Part shown: piece by piece, positions 8,054-17,078 of the stretch
Position numbering within the stretch: position 1 is the stretch's first letter
How the letters are laid out: every line of letters starts with the position of its first letter
Source: Sphingomonadaceae bacterium
GTDB lineage: Bacteria; Pseudomonadota; Alphaproteobacteria; Sphingomonadales; Sphingomonadaceae
NCBI GenBank assembly: GCA_009920915.1
Contig: RFZB01000009.1
Span: forward strand, 1-35,879
Length of the DNA: 35,879 bases
Reading direction: 5' to 3'
Program-made: the position numbers and the translations under genes
Notes under the pieces: generated by a model
What the model saw: only the letters and a program-made list of their open reading frames with translations
What the model was told of the DNA's origin: nothing
Databases searched by the model: none

Positions 8054-8473
8054 GTGATCAAATATTTGCATACCATGATCCGCGTATCTGACCCGGCGGC
8101 CACGATCCGCTTTTTTGAGCTTTTGGGGCTGAAGGAATTGCGCCGCTTTGACAATGAAGCGGGGCGGTTCAGCCTGATTTTTCTGGCGGCCCCTGGCGAT
8201 GAAGAGGCGCAAATTGAACTGACTTATAATTGGGATGAACGTGGCTATGGCGAAGGCCGCAATTTTGGCCATGTCGCCTATAGCGTCTCGAACATTTACG
8301 AAACATGCCAAAGGCTGGCAGATGGCGGGGTGACCATCAACCGTCCACCGCGCGATGGCAAAATGGCCTTTGTCCGGACACCGGATAACATTTCCGTAGA
8401 GCTGCTTCAGGCTGGTCCCGCACTTGAACCTGCCGAACCTTGGGCCTCTATGCCCAATATTGGCACATGGTAG
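8054..8473 (+). CDS. gloA: Lactoylglutathione lyase (glyoxalase I)
   Basis: A 139-residue VOC-fold metalloenzyme that turns the hemithioacetal of methylglyoxal and glutathione into S-lactoylglutathione in the cytoplasm. The metal ligands align well with the E. coli enzyme (His5, Glu56, His74, Glu122): His6 in YLHTMIRV, Glu55 in IELTYNW, His73 in FGHVAYSV and Glu116 in SVELLQ. The start is a GTG at 8054 with GAGGAG about 8 bases upstream, and the protein then begins at the usual place. gloB begins 10 bases after its stop codon, so the two glutathione-dependent detoxification steps are very likely cotranscribed. Confidence 0.95.
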   Translation: MIKYLHTMIRVSDPAATIRFFELLGLKELRRFDNEAGRFSLIFLAAPGDEEAQIELTYNWDERGYGEGRNFGHVAYSVSNIYETCQRLADGGVTINRPPRDGKMAFVRTPDNISVELLQAGPALEPAEPWASMPNIGTW

Positions 8474-8483
8474 GGCCAGCATC

Positions 8484-9212
8484 ATGACAATCGACATTGT
8501 TCGCATTCCCGTATTGTCAGACAATTATGTCTGGCTGGTGCATGATGCAGCATCCGGCGAGACAGTGGTTGTCGACCCTGCTGTGGCGGACCCCGTTTTG
8601 GCGGAAGCCAAAGCGCGGGGCTGGACGATATCGGCCATTTGGAACACGCATTGGCACCCGGATCATACAGGCGGCAATGCTGAGATTAAGGCTGCAACAG
8701 GCTGCACCATTTTTGGTCCCGCTGCCGAGGCAGAGCGGATCCCAACGCTCGACCAAAAAATTGCCGAGGGGGACTGCGTTCATATTGGGGGCCATGCGGC
8801 GCAAGTGCTGGATGTCCCTGCACATACCGCCGGGCATATTGCCTATTATCTGCCGACGGCCAACGCAGCCTTTGTTGGCGATACTTTGTTCGCCATGGGC
8901 TGTGGCCGGCTGTTTGAAGGCACGGCAGACCAAATGTTTACCAATATGCAAAAGCTGGCGGCCCTGCCGGGCGAAACGCGCGTCTATTGCGCGCATGAAT
9001 ATACCCAATCCAATGGCCGCTATGCGCTGGTGGCAGAGCCTGAGAATAAAGCTATCGTGGAACGCATGGCACATGTGGATGCCGCGCGGGCGCGTGGCGA
9101 GGCCACTGTGCCCACCAGCATTGCGGATGAACTGGCAACCAACCCCTTCATGCGCGCGACATCGGCCGCCCAGCTGGCAGACCGCCGTGCCGCCAAAGAT
9201 AGTTTTAAATAG
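8484..9212 (+). CDS. gloB: Hydroxyacylglutathione hydrolase (glyoxalase II)
   Basis: A 242-residue metallo-beta-lactamase-fold hydrolase that splits S-lactoylglutathione into D-lactate and glutathione. The dinuclear metal site is complete: THWHPDH at 55-61 (His56, His58, Asp60, His61), His114 in PAHTAGH, Asp133 in VGDTLF, and His171 in CAHEYT. The C-terminal glutathione-binding region ends in RRAAKDSFK, as in canonical GloB. The ATG at 8484 is chosen because the protein then starts at MTIDIVRIPVLSDNY, typical for the family; the longer frame only overlaps gloA. It completes the glyoxalase pathway with the preceding gene. Confidence 0.95.
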   Translation: MTIDIVRIPVLSDNYVWLVHDAASGETVVVDPAVADPVLAEAKARGWTISAIWNTHWHPDHTGGNAEIKAATGCTIFGPAAEAERIPTLDQKIAEGDCVHIGGHAAQVLDVPAHTAGHIAYYLPTANAAFVGDTLFAMGCGRLFEGTADQMFTNMQKLAALPGETRVYCAHEYTQSNGRYALVAEPENKAIVERMAHVDAARARGEATVPTSIADELATNPFMRATSAAQLADRRAAKDSFK

Positions 9213-9235
9213 GCCCTATGATGATTGGGAGACGC

Positions 9236-9646
9236 ATGATGCGTGGTCTGATACTGGCGCTGCCGCTTTTGGCCGGGGCGGGGTGCGCCTCGCTTGACAA
9301 CAGCCCGGCCCGTCTGCAGCTGCAAGCGCGTGAGGCAAGTCGGCTGAAGGATAGTTTGGCCGGGTTCACCGCTGGCAAGCCAGTCTCTTGCCTGCCCAAT
9401 CGCGATATTCGCGGGCCAGAAGCCTATGGAGATACCACGCTGCTTTTCCGGGTGAATCGCAACCTCATCTACCGCACAGAGACGCGCGGCACCTGCCGCG
9501 GCATTGCGCGGGGCGATGCCCTGATCACCAAGCAATTTTCCAGCCAGCTCTGTGCCGGAGACATTGCCTATAGCGCAGATTTACGAACCGGCTTTCAGTC
9601 CGGCACCTGCGCGTTGGGAGAGTTTATTCCCTATACGCGCAAATAG
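9236..9646 (+). CDS. Putative exported protein or lipoprotein of unknown function
   Basis: About 136 residues from the ATG at 9236, which has GGGAG just upstream; ATGs at 9218, 9221 and 9239 are alternatives in the same frame. The N-terminus has a positive residue and a hydrophobic stretch (GLILALPLLAGAGCAS), typical of a signal peptide. A cysteine follows at a lipobox-like place, but the -3 residue is glycine rather than Leu/Val/Ile, so lipidation is uncertain. The mature part has a conserved-looking core (GKPVSCLPNRDIRG, FRVNRNLIYRTETRGTC) and several cysteines that could form disulfides in the periplasm. I recognise no defined domain. It starts 23 bases after gloB and may share its transcript. 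Confidence 0.75.
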   Translation: MMRGLILALPLLAGAGCASLDNSPARLQLQAREASRLKDSLAGFTAGKPVSCLPNRDIRGPEAYGDTTLLFRVNRNLIYRTETRGTCRGIARGDALITKQFSSQLCAGDIAYSADLRTGFQSGTCALGEFIPYTRK

Positions 9647-9673
9647 CCGGACCGTTAACCCCCTGCGCTGCGG

Positions 9674-11467
9674 CTAGGCCTTGTAGAGTGCGTCGATCCG
9701 ATCGCCATAGGTCTGGCGGATCATATGCCGGCGGATTTTGAGGCTGGGGGTCAGCATCTCATTATCAATGGTAAAGGCATCGGCCGTCAGCGTGATTTTG
9801 CGCACCTTTTCGGTGACCGACAATTGCGCATTGACGCGGTCTACTGCGGCCATGATCGCAGAGCGGAAAGCCGGCAGATCACATAGCTTTGCCAGATCAT
9901 AGGCTTCGTCATTGGCCTGTGCCCATTCCACGGCCCATTCCGGGTCGGGCACAACCAGGCCCACAAGATGCGGCCGCTTATCGCCAGACACCATGGCTTG
10001 GAAGATTTCGGGCTGAAGGGTCAGCATCCCTTCCACTTTTTGCGGGCTAACATTTTCGCCCTTATCATTGACGATGATGTCCTTTTTCCGATCCGTAATG
10101 CGGATGCGGCCTTTTTCATCAATTTCGCCAATATCGCCGGTGTGAAGCCAGCCATTTTGCAGCACACGGGCAGTTTCTGCCTCGTTGCGCCAATAGCCAT
10201 AGGTCACCAATTCCCCGCGGACGAGAATTTCACCATCCTCGGCGATTTTGACCTCGACATTCTTCAGCGGCGGGCCAACCGTGTCCATCTTCAGGCCCAC
10301 TTTGGGCCGGTTGCACGAAATGACAGGGGCGGCTTCAGTCTGGCCATAGCCTTGCAACATGGTGAGGCCCATCGCGTGAAAGAACACCCCGATTTCGGGA
10401 TTAAGCGGCGCACCGCCAGAGACCATGGCCTTCATCCGCCCGCCAAAACGCTGCTGAATCTTAGGCCGCAATGTTTTGTTGATGAGCAAGTTCATGGGCA
10501 AATCCCAAAGCGACAGGCCGCCTTGCAGATCTTTTTCGCCCAGCGACAAGGCCCGCCGCATCAACGCTTGGGGCACCTTCCCTTGCTTTTCAATCTGCTT
10601 CAAAATGCGGGCGCGCAACACTTCAAACAAACGCGGGACAACGACCATGATGGTCGGGCGCGTTTCCTCAATATTGGACGCAAGTTTTTCCAACCCTTCG
10701 GAATAATAAATCTGCGCGCCAAGGCCGATGGGGAAATGCTGGCCGCCCGTATGTTCATAGGCGTGCGACAAAGGCAGGAAGGACAAAAAGACTTCGTCAT
10801 CCCACCCAAAATCCTCGGAAATAACCTCAGCACAGCCTTCGACATTGCACAAAATGGCGCCATGATGCTGGCGCACGCCGCGCGGGGCGCCGCCCGTACC
10901 ACTGGTGTAAATCAGACAGGCCAGATCATCGCGCTTAAAATTGGCGGCAGCATAGGCGGCACAGGCCTCAACATCGGCAGGGCCGCTGACCATATCTTTC
11001 CAATTGCGGATGGTGACGCCCGTCGATTGGCCAACACGCAGTTCTTCTATCCCAATCAGCTGGTGGGCGCGCGTGGCCCGGATGGCGGCGGGCATAACCG
11101 CTTGGGCTAGCTTTGAGGTTGAGACAATGATTGCGCTGGCGCCTGAGTCTTCAATAATATGCTGGTGGTCGCGTTCAGTATTGGTGATGTAGGTTGGCAC
11201 GGTGACGCACCCGGCGGCCATAATGCCCAAATCTGCAATGCACCATTCGGGCCGATTTTCCGACACCAGCATCACGCGATCACCCGGCTCTAAGCCAATG
11301 TCTTTCAAAGACTTGGCAAGAGCCGCCACTTGGCGCGCCGCCTCTGCCCAGCTGACTGGCTGCCACGCGCCGCCCTGTTTTGCCCAGAGGAAGGGGGCAT
11401 CGCCCTTTTCCTTCGCGCGCATGAAAAACATCGTCACAAGATTGGGAAAATGCTCCAGCTCCCGCAT
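9674..11467 (-). CDS. Long-chain fatty acid-CoA ligase (AMP-forming)
   Basis: A 597-residue ANL-superfamily enzyme that adenylates a fatty acid with ATP and transfers it to CoA. The P-loop reads YTSGTGGAPRGV, with Gly-Gly and Arg where the classic motif has TTGxPKG. YGQTEAAPVIS matches the adenine-binding YGxTE motif, WLHTGDIGEIDEKGRIRITDR (about residue 445-465) is the ribose-binding and hinge region, and LTPSLKIRR carries the C-terminal catalytic lysine. The length fits the bacterial long-chain group that is about 600 residues long. The chain-length preference is unknown. The start codon has a strong purine-rich site (GCAGGAGCAGGA). It lies 55 bases downstream of the gamma-glutamyltransferase gene on the same strand; a shared transcript is possible but the functions are unrelated. 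Confidence 0.92.
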   Translation of the reverse strand: MRELEHFPNLVTMFFMRAKEKGDAPFLWAKQGGAWQPVSWAEAARQVAALAKSLKDIGLEPGDRVMLVSENRPEWCIADLGIMAAGCVTVPTYITNTERDHQHIIEDSGASAIIVSTSKLAQAVMPAAIRATRAHQLIGIEELRVGQSTGVTIRNWKDMVSGPADVEACAAYAAANFKRDDLACLIYTSGTGGAPRGVRQHHGAILCNVEGCAEVISEDFGWDDEVFLSFLPLSHAYEHTGGQHFPIGLGAQIYYSEGLEKLASNIEETRPTIMVVVPRLFEVLRARILKQIEKQGKVPQALMRRALSLGEKDLQGGLSLWDLPMNLLINKTLRPKIQQRFGGRMKAMVSGGAPLNPEIGVFFHAMGLTMLQGYGQTEAAPVISCNRPKVGLKMDTVGPPLKNVEVKIAEDGEILVRGELVTYGYWRNEAETARVLQNGWLHTGDIGEIDEKGRIRITDRKKDIIVNDKGENVSPQKVEGMLTLQPEIFQAMVSGDKRPHLVGLVVPDPEWAVEWAQANDEAYDLAKLCDLPAFRSAIMAAVDRVNAQLSVTEKVRKITLTADAFTIDNEMLTPSLKIRRHMIRQTYGDRIDALYKA

Positions 11468-11522
11468 AAAATCCTGCTCCTGCTTCTTTTATCTATCGTT
11501 GAACCAAAGGGGTGATGTTTCG

Positions 11523-13193
11523 TTATTCCTGCAAGCCAACGCCGTCACTGCGCGGGTCCGCAGCGCCAACCCAGCCTTGGGCCGTGCGCTGCGCAGCATT
11601 GGCTTTGGACGGCATGATGGCGTTCACTTGGACGGTGCGGCCAAATTTTGCCAAGGCGTCTGCTTGCGCGGCCAACGCTGTGCCGCTTTCCACCAGCAGC
11701 GCGTCAGCGTTGAAATAGATATTTGGCGCCGCAAGCGCCTCTTGCGCGCTTAGGCCCCAGTCCAGATGCGCAATCAGCGTTTTCGTGACTTGCATAATGA
11801 TGCGCTTGCCGCCGGCAGCGCCCACCGCAAAAATTGGCTTTCCGCTTTGATCGTAGACGATTGTTGGCGACATAGACGACACCGGACGCTTGCCCGGTTG
11901 TGGGCGGTTGGCCACAGGGGCGCCATCCTTCATGGGGGCAAGGCTGAAATCAGTCAGCTCATTGTTCAGCGCCATGCCCGCCGCCACCAACTGGCTGCCA
12001 AATGGGCCTTCAATGGTTGATGTCATATTCGCCACATTGCCAGCGCCATCGACAGCCACGAAATGGGTTGTGCCCTGCACTTCGCCAGAAATGGCCGCCG
12101 TGCGCGGCTGCGCGCCCGGGGGCGTGCCGGCCTCATAGCGGGGCAGTGATGTGGTGTCTGAAATCAGGGCAGAGCGGCTGGCAATATAGTTTTTGTCGAG
12201 CAGACCCGTGACGGGAACCGACACAAAATCGGCATCGCCCAGATATTTTTCACGATCAGCATAGGCCAGCTGCATGGCCTCAGCAATGACGTGCCATGCC
12301 TTGGGGTCGGCTTGGCCCATCGCCTTTAAGTCAAAGCGTTCCAGCATTCCCAAAATTTGGAAAACGGTTGTCGCGCCCGAAGATGGCGGGCCCATGCCGC
12401 ACAATTTGTAAATGCGGTAGGTGACGCACACAGGCGGGCGTTCCTTTGCCTCATAGGCGGCAAGGTCTGCCATTGTCAGCGGCGCAGGGTTTTCTGGGGC
12501 ATAGGTGACAGCACGGCTAATCTCACGCGCGATCCGGCCAGTGTAAAAGGCGTTTGGGCCTTTACGGGCAATCTCTCGCAGGGTTTTTGCAAGAGCAGGA
12601 TTGCGGATCACATCGCCTGCTGCTTTTGGCCGGCCATCTTGAAAATAAACTGCCTTGGTTGCGTCCATCTTGGTCCAGAGCGGCGCCATTTGGGCAATGG
12701 TGCCGGCCAAACGTGGGGTCACGACATAGCCTTTTTCAGCCAGCTCAATGGCAGGCTGAAACAGGGTGGCCCATTTCAGCTTGCCCCATTTGGCGTGCGC
12801 CTTGGCCGCCAATGCAATATTGCCCGGCACGCCTACGGAATGGCCACCCAAAAAGGCCGTGCGGAACGGCATGACTTGGCCATTGGGCTGCAAAAACCGG
12901 TCTTCGCGCGTGGCGGCTGGCGCCTTTTCACGCCCATCAATGGTCGCGGGCTGCCCCGTTACGGCGTCATGATAGACGAAAAAGCCGCCACCACCGATGC
13001 CGGAGGATTGCGGCTCAACCACCGTGAGGGCCAACATCATCGCCAAAGCGGCGTCAGCGGCGCTGCCCCCTTGGCGCAACATAGCTTGGCCGGCTGCAGC
13101 AGCACGCGGGTCAGCGGCAGACACAGCGCCCCCAGCGGCCAATGCTTGCACCGGAACCAGAAAGAGGATGAGCGTGAGGAGAAGCTTTTTCAT
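11523..13193 (-). CDS. ggt: Gamma-glutamyltransferase
   Basis: A 556-residue exported N-terminal-nucleophile hydrolase that cleaves the gamma-glutamyl bond of glutathione in the periplasm and can transfer the group to amino acids or water. Residues 1-19 form a clear signal peptide (KKLLLTLILFLVPVQALA). DGREKAP at 87-93 carries the substrate-binding arginine (Arg114 in E. coli). The self-cleavage site is GTTHFVAVD, with Thr375 as the new N-terminus and nucleophile. RPVSSMSPTIVYD and GAAGGKRI are conserved binding elements of the small subunit. The protein appears complete and active. It lies between pyrD and the acyl-CoA ligase on the same strand, 37 bases after pyrD. Confidence 0.94.
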   Translation of the reverse strand: MKKLLLTLILFLVPVQALAAGGAVSAADPRAAAAGQAMLRQGGSAADAALAMMLALTVVEPQSSGIGGGGFFVYHDAVTGQPATIDGREKAPAATREDRFLQPNGQVMPFRTAFLGGHSVGVPGNIALAAKAHAKWGKLKWATLFQPAIELAEKGYVVTPRLAGTIAQMAPLWTKMDATKAVYFQDGRPKAAGDVIRNPALAKTLREIARKGPNAFYTGRIAREISRAVTYAPENPAPLTMADLAAYEAKERPPVCVTYRIYKLCGMGPPSSGATTVFQILGMLERFDLKAMGQADPKAWHVIAEAMQLAYADREKYLGDADFVSVPVTGLLDKNYIASRSALISDTTSLPRYEAGTPPGAQPRTAAISGEVQGTTHFVAVDGAGNVANMTSTIEGPFGSQLVAAGMALNNELTDFSLAPMKDGAPVANRPQPGKRPVSSMSPTIVYDQSGKPIFAVGAAGGKRIIMQVTKTLIAHLDWGLSAQEALAAPNIYFNADALLVESGTALAAQADALAKFGRTVQVNAIMPSKANAAQRTAQGWVGAADPRSDGVGLQE

Positions 13194-13230
13194 CCCACTT
13201 ACCTAACGCAGTTTAAAAGGTGGGCAAGCC

Positions 13231-14265
13231 CTAACGCGCATCAACCCCAACGGCGTCGGCTATAGTAGAAAATCCGTCTCGAATCAGGAGTTTCGCAAGC
13301 CCCTTATTGATGCGACGGGCAAGGCCTGGCCCGTCATACACCAAGGCAGAATAGAGCTGGATCAGCGAAGCCCCTGCCCGAATGCGCGCATAAGCCTGCT
13401 CGGCTGTTGCAATCCCTCCGGCCCCAATCAGGGGCAGCTGCCCGCCTGTGGCCCGATAAAAATCGGCCATGCGCGCCTGCGCCAAGGCACAAAGTGGCGC
13501 ACCAGACAGCCCCCCTGTTTCGCCCGCATGGCGCGAGGCCAACGCGGGGCGGCTGATTGTGGTGTTTGATACAATCAAGGCATCCACTTGCCCCATCGAC
13601 AGCCGGGCAATCGCCTCAATATCGGCTGCCTCCAGATCCGGGGCGACTTTCAAAAATACCGGCGGCGCCTGTTTGGGCAGCGCCGCTCGGACAGCCGCCA
13701 GCAAATCCCGCAAGGCTGCTTCATCCTGCAAGGCCCGAAGCCCCGGCGTATTGGGGGAACTGATATTGACGGTCAGGTAAGAGGCCAGCGGCGCCATCCG
13801 GGCCACGCCCGTGGCATAATCCGCAATCCGGTCCACCGCATCCTTATTTGCCCCAATATTGATGCCAATGATCCCACGGCCCTGCACCCGCGCCAAACGG
13901 GGCATGGCGGCGTGCTGCCCGCCATTGTTAAAGCCCATGCGATTGATAACTGCCCGGTCCTCAACCAGCCGAAATAGGCGGGGCTGGGGATTTCCGCTTT
14001 GCGGCAGCGGGGTCAATGTCCCCACCTCGACAAAGCCAAAGCCCATGCCCAGCATCTGTGCGGGCACTTCGGCATCCTTGTCATAACCTGCGGCCAAGCC
14101 AACAGGATTGGGAAACTCCAGCCCCGCGACACGGCTCGCCAGCACCGGATGCGATGGGCGAACGCCCCGCAACGGAGACAGGTGAAGCGCCTTCAGGCTA
14201 AGGCGATGCGCCGTTTCCGCATCCAGTGCGAAGATGAAGGGGCGAATAAGCGAATAAAAAGACAT
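13231..14265 (-). CDS. pyrD: Dihydroorotate dehydrogenase (quinone), class 2
   Basis: A 344-residue inner-membrane-associated flavoenzyme of pyrimidine synthesis that oxidises dihydroorotate to orotate with ubiquinone. The N-terminal helix (FYSLIRPFIFALDAETAH) is the class 2 membrane segment. FMN and substrate motifs are GLAAGYDKDAEV, NRMGFNNGG, NISSPNTPGLR (with the catalytic serine), FLKVAPDL, VSNTTISR, GAGGI and QLYSALVYDGP. The start at 14265 gives the usual class 2 N-terminus and length; in-frame ATGs at 14277 and 14301 are further upstream, and the latter would run into the promoter region of the SUF regulator. The gene is divergent from the SUF operon. Confidence 0.94.
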   Translation of the reverse strand: MSFYSLIRPFIFALDAETAHRLSLKALHLSPLRGVRPSHPVLASRVAGLEFPNPVGLAAGYDKDAEVPAQMLGMGFGFVEVGTLTPLPQSGNPQPRLFRLVEDRAVINRMGFNNGGQHAAMPRLARVQGRGIIGINIGANKDAVDRIADYATGVARMAPLASYLTVNISSPNTPGLRALQDEAALRDLLAAVRAALPKQAPPVFLKVAPDLEAADIEAIARLSMGQVDALIVSNTTISRPALASRHAGETGGLSGAPLCALAQARMADFYRATGGQLPLIGAGGIATAEQAYARIRAGASLIQLYSALVYDGPGLARRINKGLAKLLIRDGFSTIADAVGVDAR

Positions 14266-14334
14266 GAGACTCGCCATAGCCTTATCCGACGCGGCGTCCA
14301 ATGGCGCAGCTAGGGGCGAAATATCAGTTCAGGG

Positions 14335-14364
14335 TTGAAATTCGGACTAATGCGGTCCAATTAG
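14335..14364 (+). promoter_or_regulatory. Candidate promoter/operator of the SUF operon
   Basis: In the short gap between pyrD and the Rrf2 gene, TTGAAA (14335-14340) and AATTAG (14359-14364) are spaced by 18 bases and could be a weak -35/-10 pair. Within it, GGAC (14344-14347) and GTCC (14355-14358) form an inverted repeat with a 7-base centre, flanked by AATT on both sides with one offset. An Rrf2-family regulator commonly binds such a site in its own promoter. If the -10 is right, the transcript would begin at or very near the start codon. All of this is inferred from position and symmetry. Confidence 0.35.
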
Positions 14365-14369
14365 CCGCC

Positions 14370-14801
14370 ATGCGATTATCGAGTCTGGCAGATTATGCAG
14401 TTGTCATGATGACGGCCTGTGCCCGCCATTGCGGCGGCACGCGCATCAATGCCGGGCAATTGGCAGAGGAAACGGGCATTCCCTTGCCCACCGTGCAAAA
14501 GCTGGTCAGCCGCCTCTCCTCTGCAGGTCTGCTCCGGTCCATTCGCGGCGCAGGCGGCGGGTTTAAGCTGGCGCGCCCGGCCGCTGCGATCAGCATTGCC
14601 GAAATTGTTGAGGCCATTGAAGGCCCCATTGCGATGACCGCCTGTGTGGAACAAGGTCGGCATGATTGCGCGCTGGAAGGCAGCTGCACGGTCCAGCCGC
14701 ACTGGCCCATCGTCAACCAAGCCGTACGCAGTGCGCTGGCAGACATCCGCCTCACTTCCCTCACCAGACCCATGCCACAGCTTGCTGAGGCGACGAGCTA
14801 A
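14370..14801 (+). CDS. Rrf2-family SUF system regulator (IscR-like)
   Basis: A 143-residue winged-helix transcription factor. The N-terminus MRLSSLADYAVVMM and the helix-turn-helix (INAGQLAEETGIPLPTVQKL) are typical of Rrf2 proteins, as is the wing SIRGAGGGFKLARP. Three cysteines, Cys92, Cys100 and Cys106, match the Fe-S cluster ligands of IscR (Cys92, Cys98, Cys104 in E. coli), with slightly wider first spacing. The protein is therefore expected to sense Fe-S status through a cluster and control the operon that it leads, probably by repressing it when clusters are plentiful. The ATG at 14370 is preferred to the frame start at 14301 because it gives the conserved N-terminus. sufB starts 3 bases after its stop codon. 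Confidence 0.9.
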   Translation: MRLSSLADYAVVMMTACARHCGGTRINAGQLAEETGIPLPTVQKLVSRLSSAGLLRSIRGAGGGFKLARPAAAISIAEIVEAIEGPIAMTACVEQGRHDCALEGSCTVQPHWPIVNQAVRSALADIRLTSLTRPMPQLAEATS

Positions 14802-14804
14802 GCC

Positions 14805-16283
14805 ATGACAGATACTCCAATTAAAGATGCGGCGGCCCATGCGGCGGCCGCCAAAGTTGCCGATTATGAGCATGGCTGGTCGGCTGATATTGAGCAGGAA
14901 TTTGCGCCCAAGGGGCTCAATGAAGATACCGTCCGCTTCATCTCGGCCAAAAAGAATGAGCCGGAATGGATGCTCGATTGGCGATTGAAAGCCTTTCGCC
15001 TGTGGCAGACGCTGGAGGCGCCCGATTGGGCCAAGCTCAACGTCCCGCCAATCGATTATCAGGACGCCTATTATTACGCCGCGCCCAAGGCGAAGAAAAA
15101 GCTGGAAAGTCTGGATGAAGTCGATCCGGAAATTCTGAAAGTCTATGAAAAGCTGGGCATCCCGATTGAAGAGCAAAAGGTGCTGGCCGGTGTTGAGGGC
15201 GCACGCAAAGTCGCCGTCGATGCCGTGTTTGACAGCGTGTCGGTGGCAACCACTTTCCGCGATGAGCTGAAAAAGGCAGGCGTCATCTTCCTGTCCATCT
15301 CAGAGGCGATCCGCGAATATCCTGACCTTGTCAAAAAATGGCTCGGCAAGGTTGTGCCGGTGCGCGACAATTATTTTGCCGCACTCAACTGCGCTGTTTT
15401 TTCGGATGGGACGTTTGTTTATATTCCAGAAGGCGTGCGCTGCCCGATGGAATTGAGCACCTATTTCCGCATCAATGCCGAAAATACGGGCCAGTTTGAA
15501 CGCACACTGATTGTTGCAGATAAAGGCAGCTATGTCTCTTATCTCGAAGGCTGCACCGCGCCAATGCGCGATGAAAATCAGCTGCACGCAGCGGTCGTGG
15601 AACTGGTCGCGCTTGATGATGCCGAGATTAAATATTCCACGGTGCAAAACTGGTATCCCGGCGACGCCGAAGGCCGGGGCGGCATTTACAATTTCGTGAC
15701 CAAACGGGCCCTGTGCCAAGGCGCACGATCCAAAGTCAGCTGGACGCAGGTTGAAACGGGCTCCGCCATCACTTGGAAATACCCAAGCTGCGTGTTGAAT
15801 GGCGATGACAGCGTGGGCGAATTTTATTCCGTCGCCGTCACCAACAATTTCCAGCAGGCCGATACGGGCACCAAGATGATTCACAATGGCAAGCGCACAC
15901 GCTCAACCATTGTGTCCAAGGGGATTAGCGCGGGCCATAGCAATGGCACCTATCGCGGGCTGGTGCGCGTGGCCCCGCAGGCGGAGGGCGTACGCAACTT
16001 CACGCAATGCGACAGCCTGTTGCTGGGCAATCAATGCGGCGCGCACACAGTGCCTTATATTGAAGTGAAGAACCCCTCCGCGCAGATTGAGCATGAGGCC
16101 ACAACGTCCAAAATCTCGGACGATCAGCTGTTCTACGCCATGCAGCGCGGGCTGGGGCAGGAAGAGGCCGTGGCACTGATCGTCAATGGCTTTGCCAAAG
16201 AAGTGTTGCAGCAATTGCCAATGGAATTTGCCGTGGAAGCGCAAAAGCTGCTGGGCATTTCTCTGGAAGGGAGTGTGGGGTGA
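14805..16283 (+). CDS. sufB: Fe-S cluster assembly scaffold SufB
   Basis: A 492-residue SufB, the scaffold subunit of the SufBC2D complex on which Fe-S clusters are built in the cytoplasm. The family features are intact: the N-terminal [13 protein letters not shown] segment, the beta-helix core with [20 protein letters not shown] and [22 protein letters not shown] (about residues 250-295), [12 protein letters not shown], and the C-terminal [19 protein letters not shown] with [10 protein letters not shown], which contains cysteine and histidine positions used for cluster assembly. The length is normal for alphaproteobacteria. It is probably translated together with the regulator, 3 bases upstream; sufC follows after 51 bases with no obvious hairpin. 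Confidence 0.96.
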   Translation: MTDTPIKDAAAHAAAAKVADYEHGWSADIEQEFAPKGLNEDTVRFISAKKNEPEWMLDWRLKAFRLWQTLEAPDWAKLNVPPIDYQDAYYYAAPKAKKKLESLDEVDPEILKVYEKLGIPIEEQKVLAGVEGARKVAVDAVFDSVSVATTFRDELKKAGVIFLSISEAIREYPDLVKKWLGKVVPVRDNYFAALNCAVFSDGTFVYIPEGVRCPMELSTYFRINAENTGQFERTLIVADKGSYVSYLEGCTAPMRDENQLHAAVVELVALDDAEIKYSTVQNWYPGDAEGRGGIYNFVTKRALCQGARSKVSWTQVETGSAITWKYPSCVLNGDDSVGEFYSVAVTNNFQQADTGTKMIHNGKRTRSTIVSKGISAGHSNGTYRGLVRVAPQAEGVRNFTQCDSLLLGNQCGAHTVPYIEVKNPSAQIEHEATTSKISDDQLFYAMQRGLGQEEAVALIVNGFAKEVLQQLPMEFAVEAQKLLGISLEGSVG

Positions 16284-16334
16284 CAAGATTGCAGGTCGTG
16301 TCGCCCAACCCCTTCTTTATCAGGATTTTTTGAT

Positions 16335-17078
16335 ATGCTTTCAATCACCAACCTCCAAGCGACTGTGGCGGACAAGCCCATTCTGAAGGGCCTTTCGCTG
16401 AGCATTAATGCGGGCGAAGTCCATGCCATCATGGGCCCCAATGGCGCGGGCAAATCGACGCTGGGCTATACGCTGGCGGGCCGCCCCGGCTATGAGGTGA
16501 CCGGCGGCAGCGTGGTGTTTGACGGGCAAGATTTGCTGGCACTTGATCCGCATGAACGGGCGGCAGCAGGCTTGTTTCTGGGCTTTCAATATCCCGTTGA
16601 AATCCCCGGCGTTTCCAACCTGCAATTCTTGCGCGAAAGCCTAAATGCCCAGCGGAAAATTCGTGGGGAAGACCCGCTGTCCGGCGCTGACTTTTTGAAA
16701 ATCGCACGCGCGCAGGCGGATGCCATGGGCATGGAGATGGACATGCTCAAGCGGCCAGTCAATGTCGGCTTTTCGGGCGGGGAGAAGAAGCGCAACGAAA
16801 TGGTGCAAATGGGGATTTTGAACCCCAAGCTGGCGCTTCTCGATGAAACCGATTCCGGGCTAGATATTGATGCGCTGCGCGTTGTTGGCGAAGGGATTAA
16901 CCGCATCATGCGCAAGGCCGATAAGGCCGTGCTGTTGATCACCCATTATCAGCGCCTTTTGGATTATGTGCAGCCAGACTTTGTGCACGTGCTGGCCGAG
17001 GGGAAAATTGTCCGTTCCGGCGGGCCAGACCTTGCGCTGGAACTGGAGCGCGAAGGCTATCGGGAGCTTGCTGCGTGA
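16335..17078 (+). CDS. sufC: Fe-S cluster assembly ATPase SufC
   Basis: A 247-residue ABC-type ATPase that powers the SufBC2D scaffold. Walker A is GPNGAGKST near residue 35. The Q-loop region is FLGFQYPVEIPGV, the signature is FSGGEKKRNEMVQM, Walker B with the catalytic region is LALLDETDSGLDIDAL, and the H-loop is LLITHYQRLL. It has no membrane segments, as expected. Its GTGA end (17075-17078) has the layout that, in the other junctions of this operon, also contains the next start codon. Here sufD begins 134 bases later, behind an inserted REP element. Confidence 0.96.
   Translation: MLSITNLQATVADKPILKGLSLSINAGEVHAIMGPNGAGKSTLGYTLAGRPGYEVTGGSVVFDGQDLLALDPHERAAAGLFLGFQYPVEIPGVSNLQFLRESLNAQRKIRGEDPLSGADFLKIARAQADAMGMEMDMLKRPVNVGFSGGEKKRNEMVQMGILNPKLALLDETDSGLDIDALRVVGEGINRIMRKADKAVLLITHYQRLLDYVQPDFVHVLAEGKIVRSGGPDLALELEREGYRELAA

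Noticed and set aside
9644-9676. TAGCCG and CGGCTA inverted repeat across the two convergent stop codons as a terminator
   Set aside because: Only 6 base pairs with a 22-base or so loop and no T-run; too weak to call.
9968-11110. A 380-residue open frame on the plus strand opposite the acyl-CoA ligase
   Set aside because: It is a complete antisense shadow of a well-conserved ligase, has no recognisable motif or ribosome binding site, and its composition follows from reading the ligase codons backwards.
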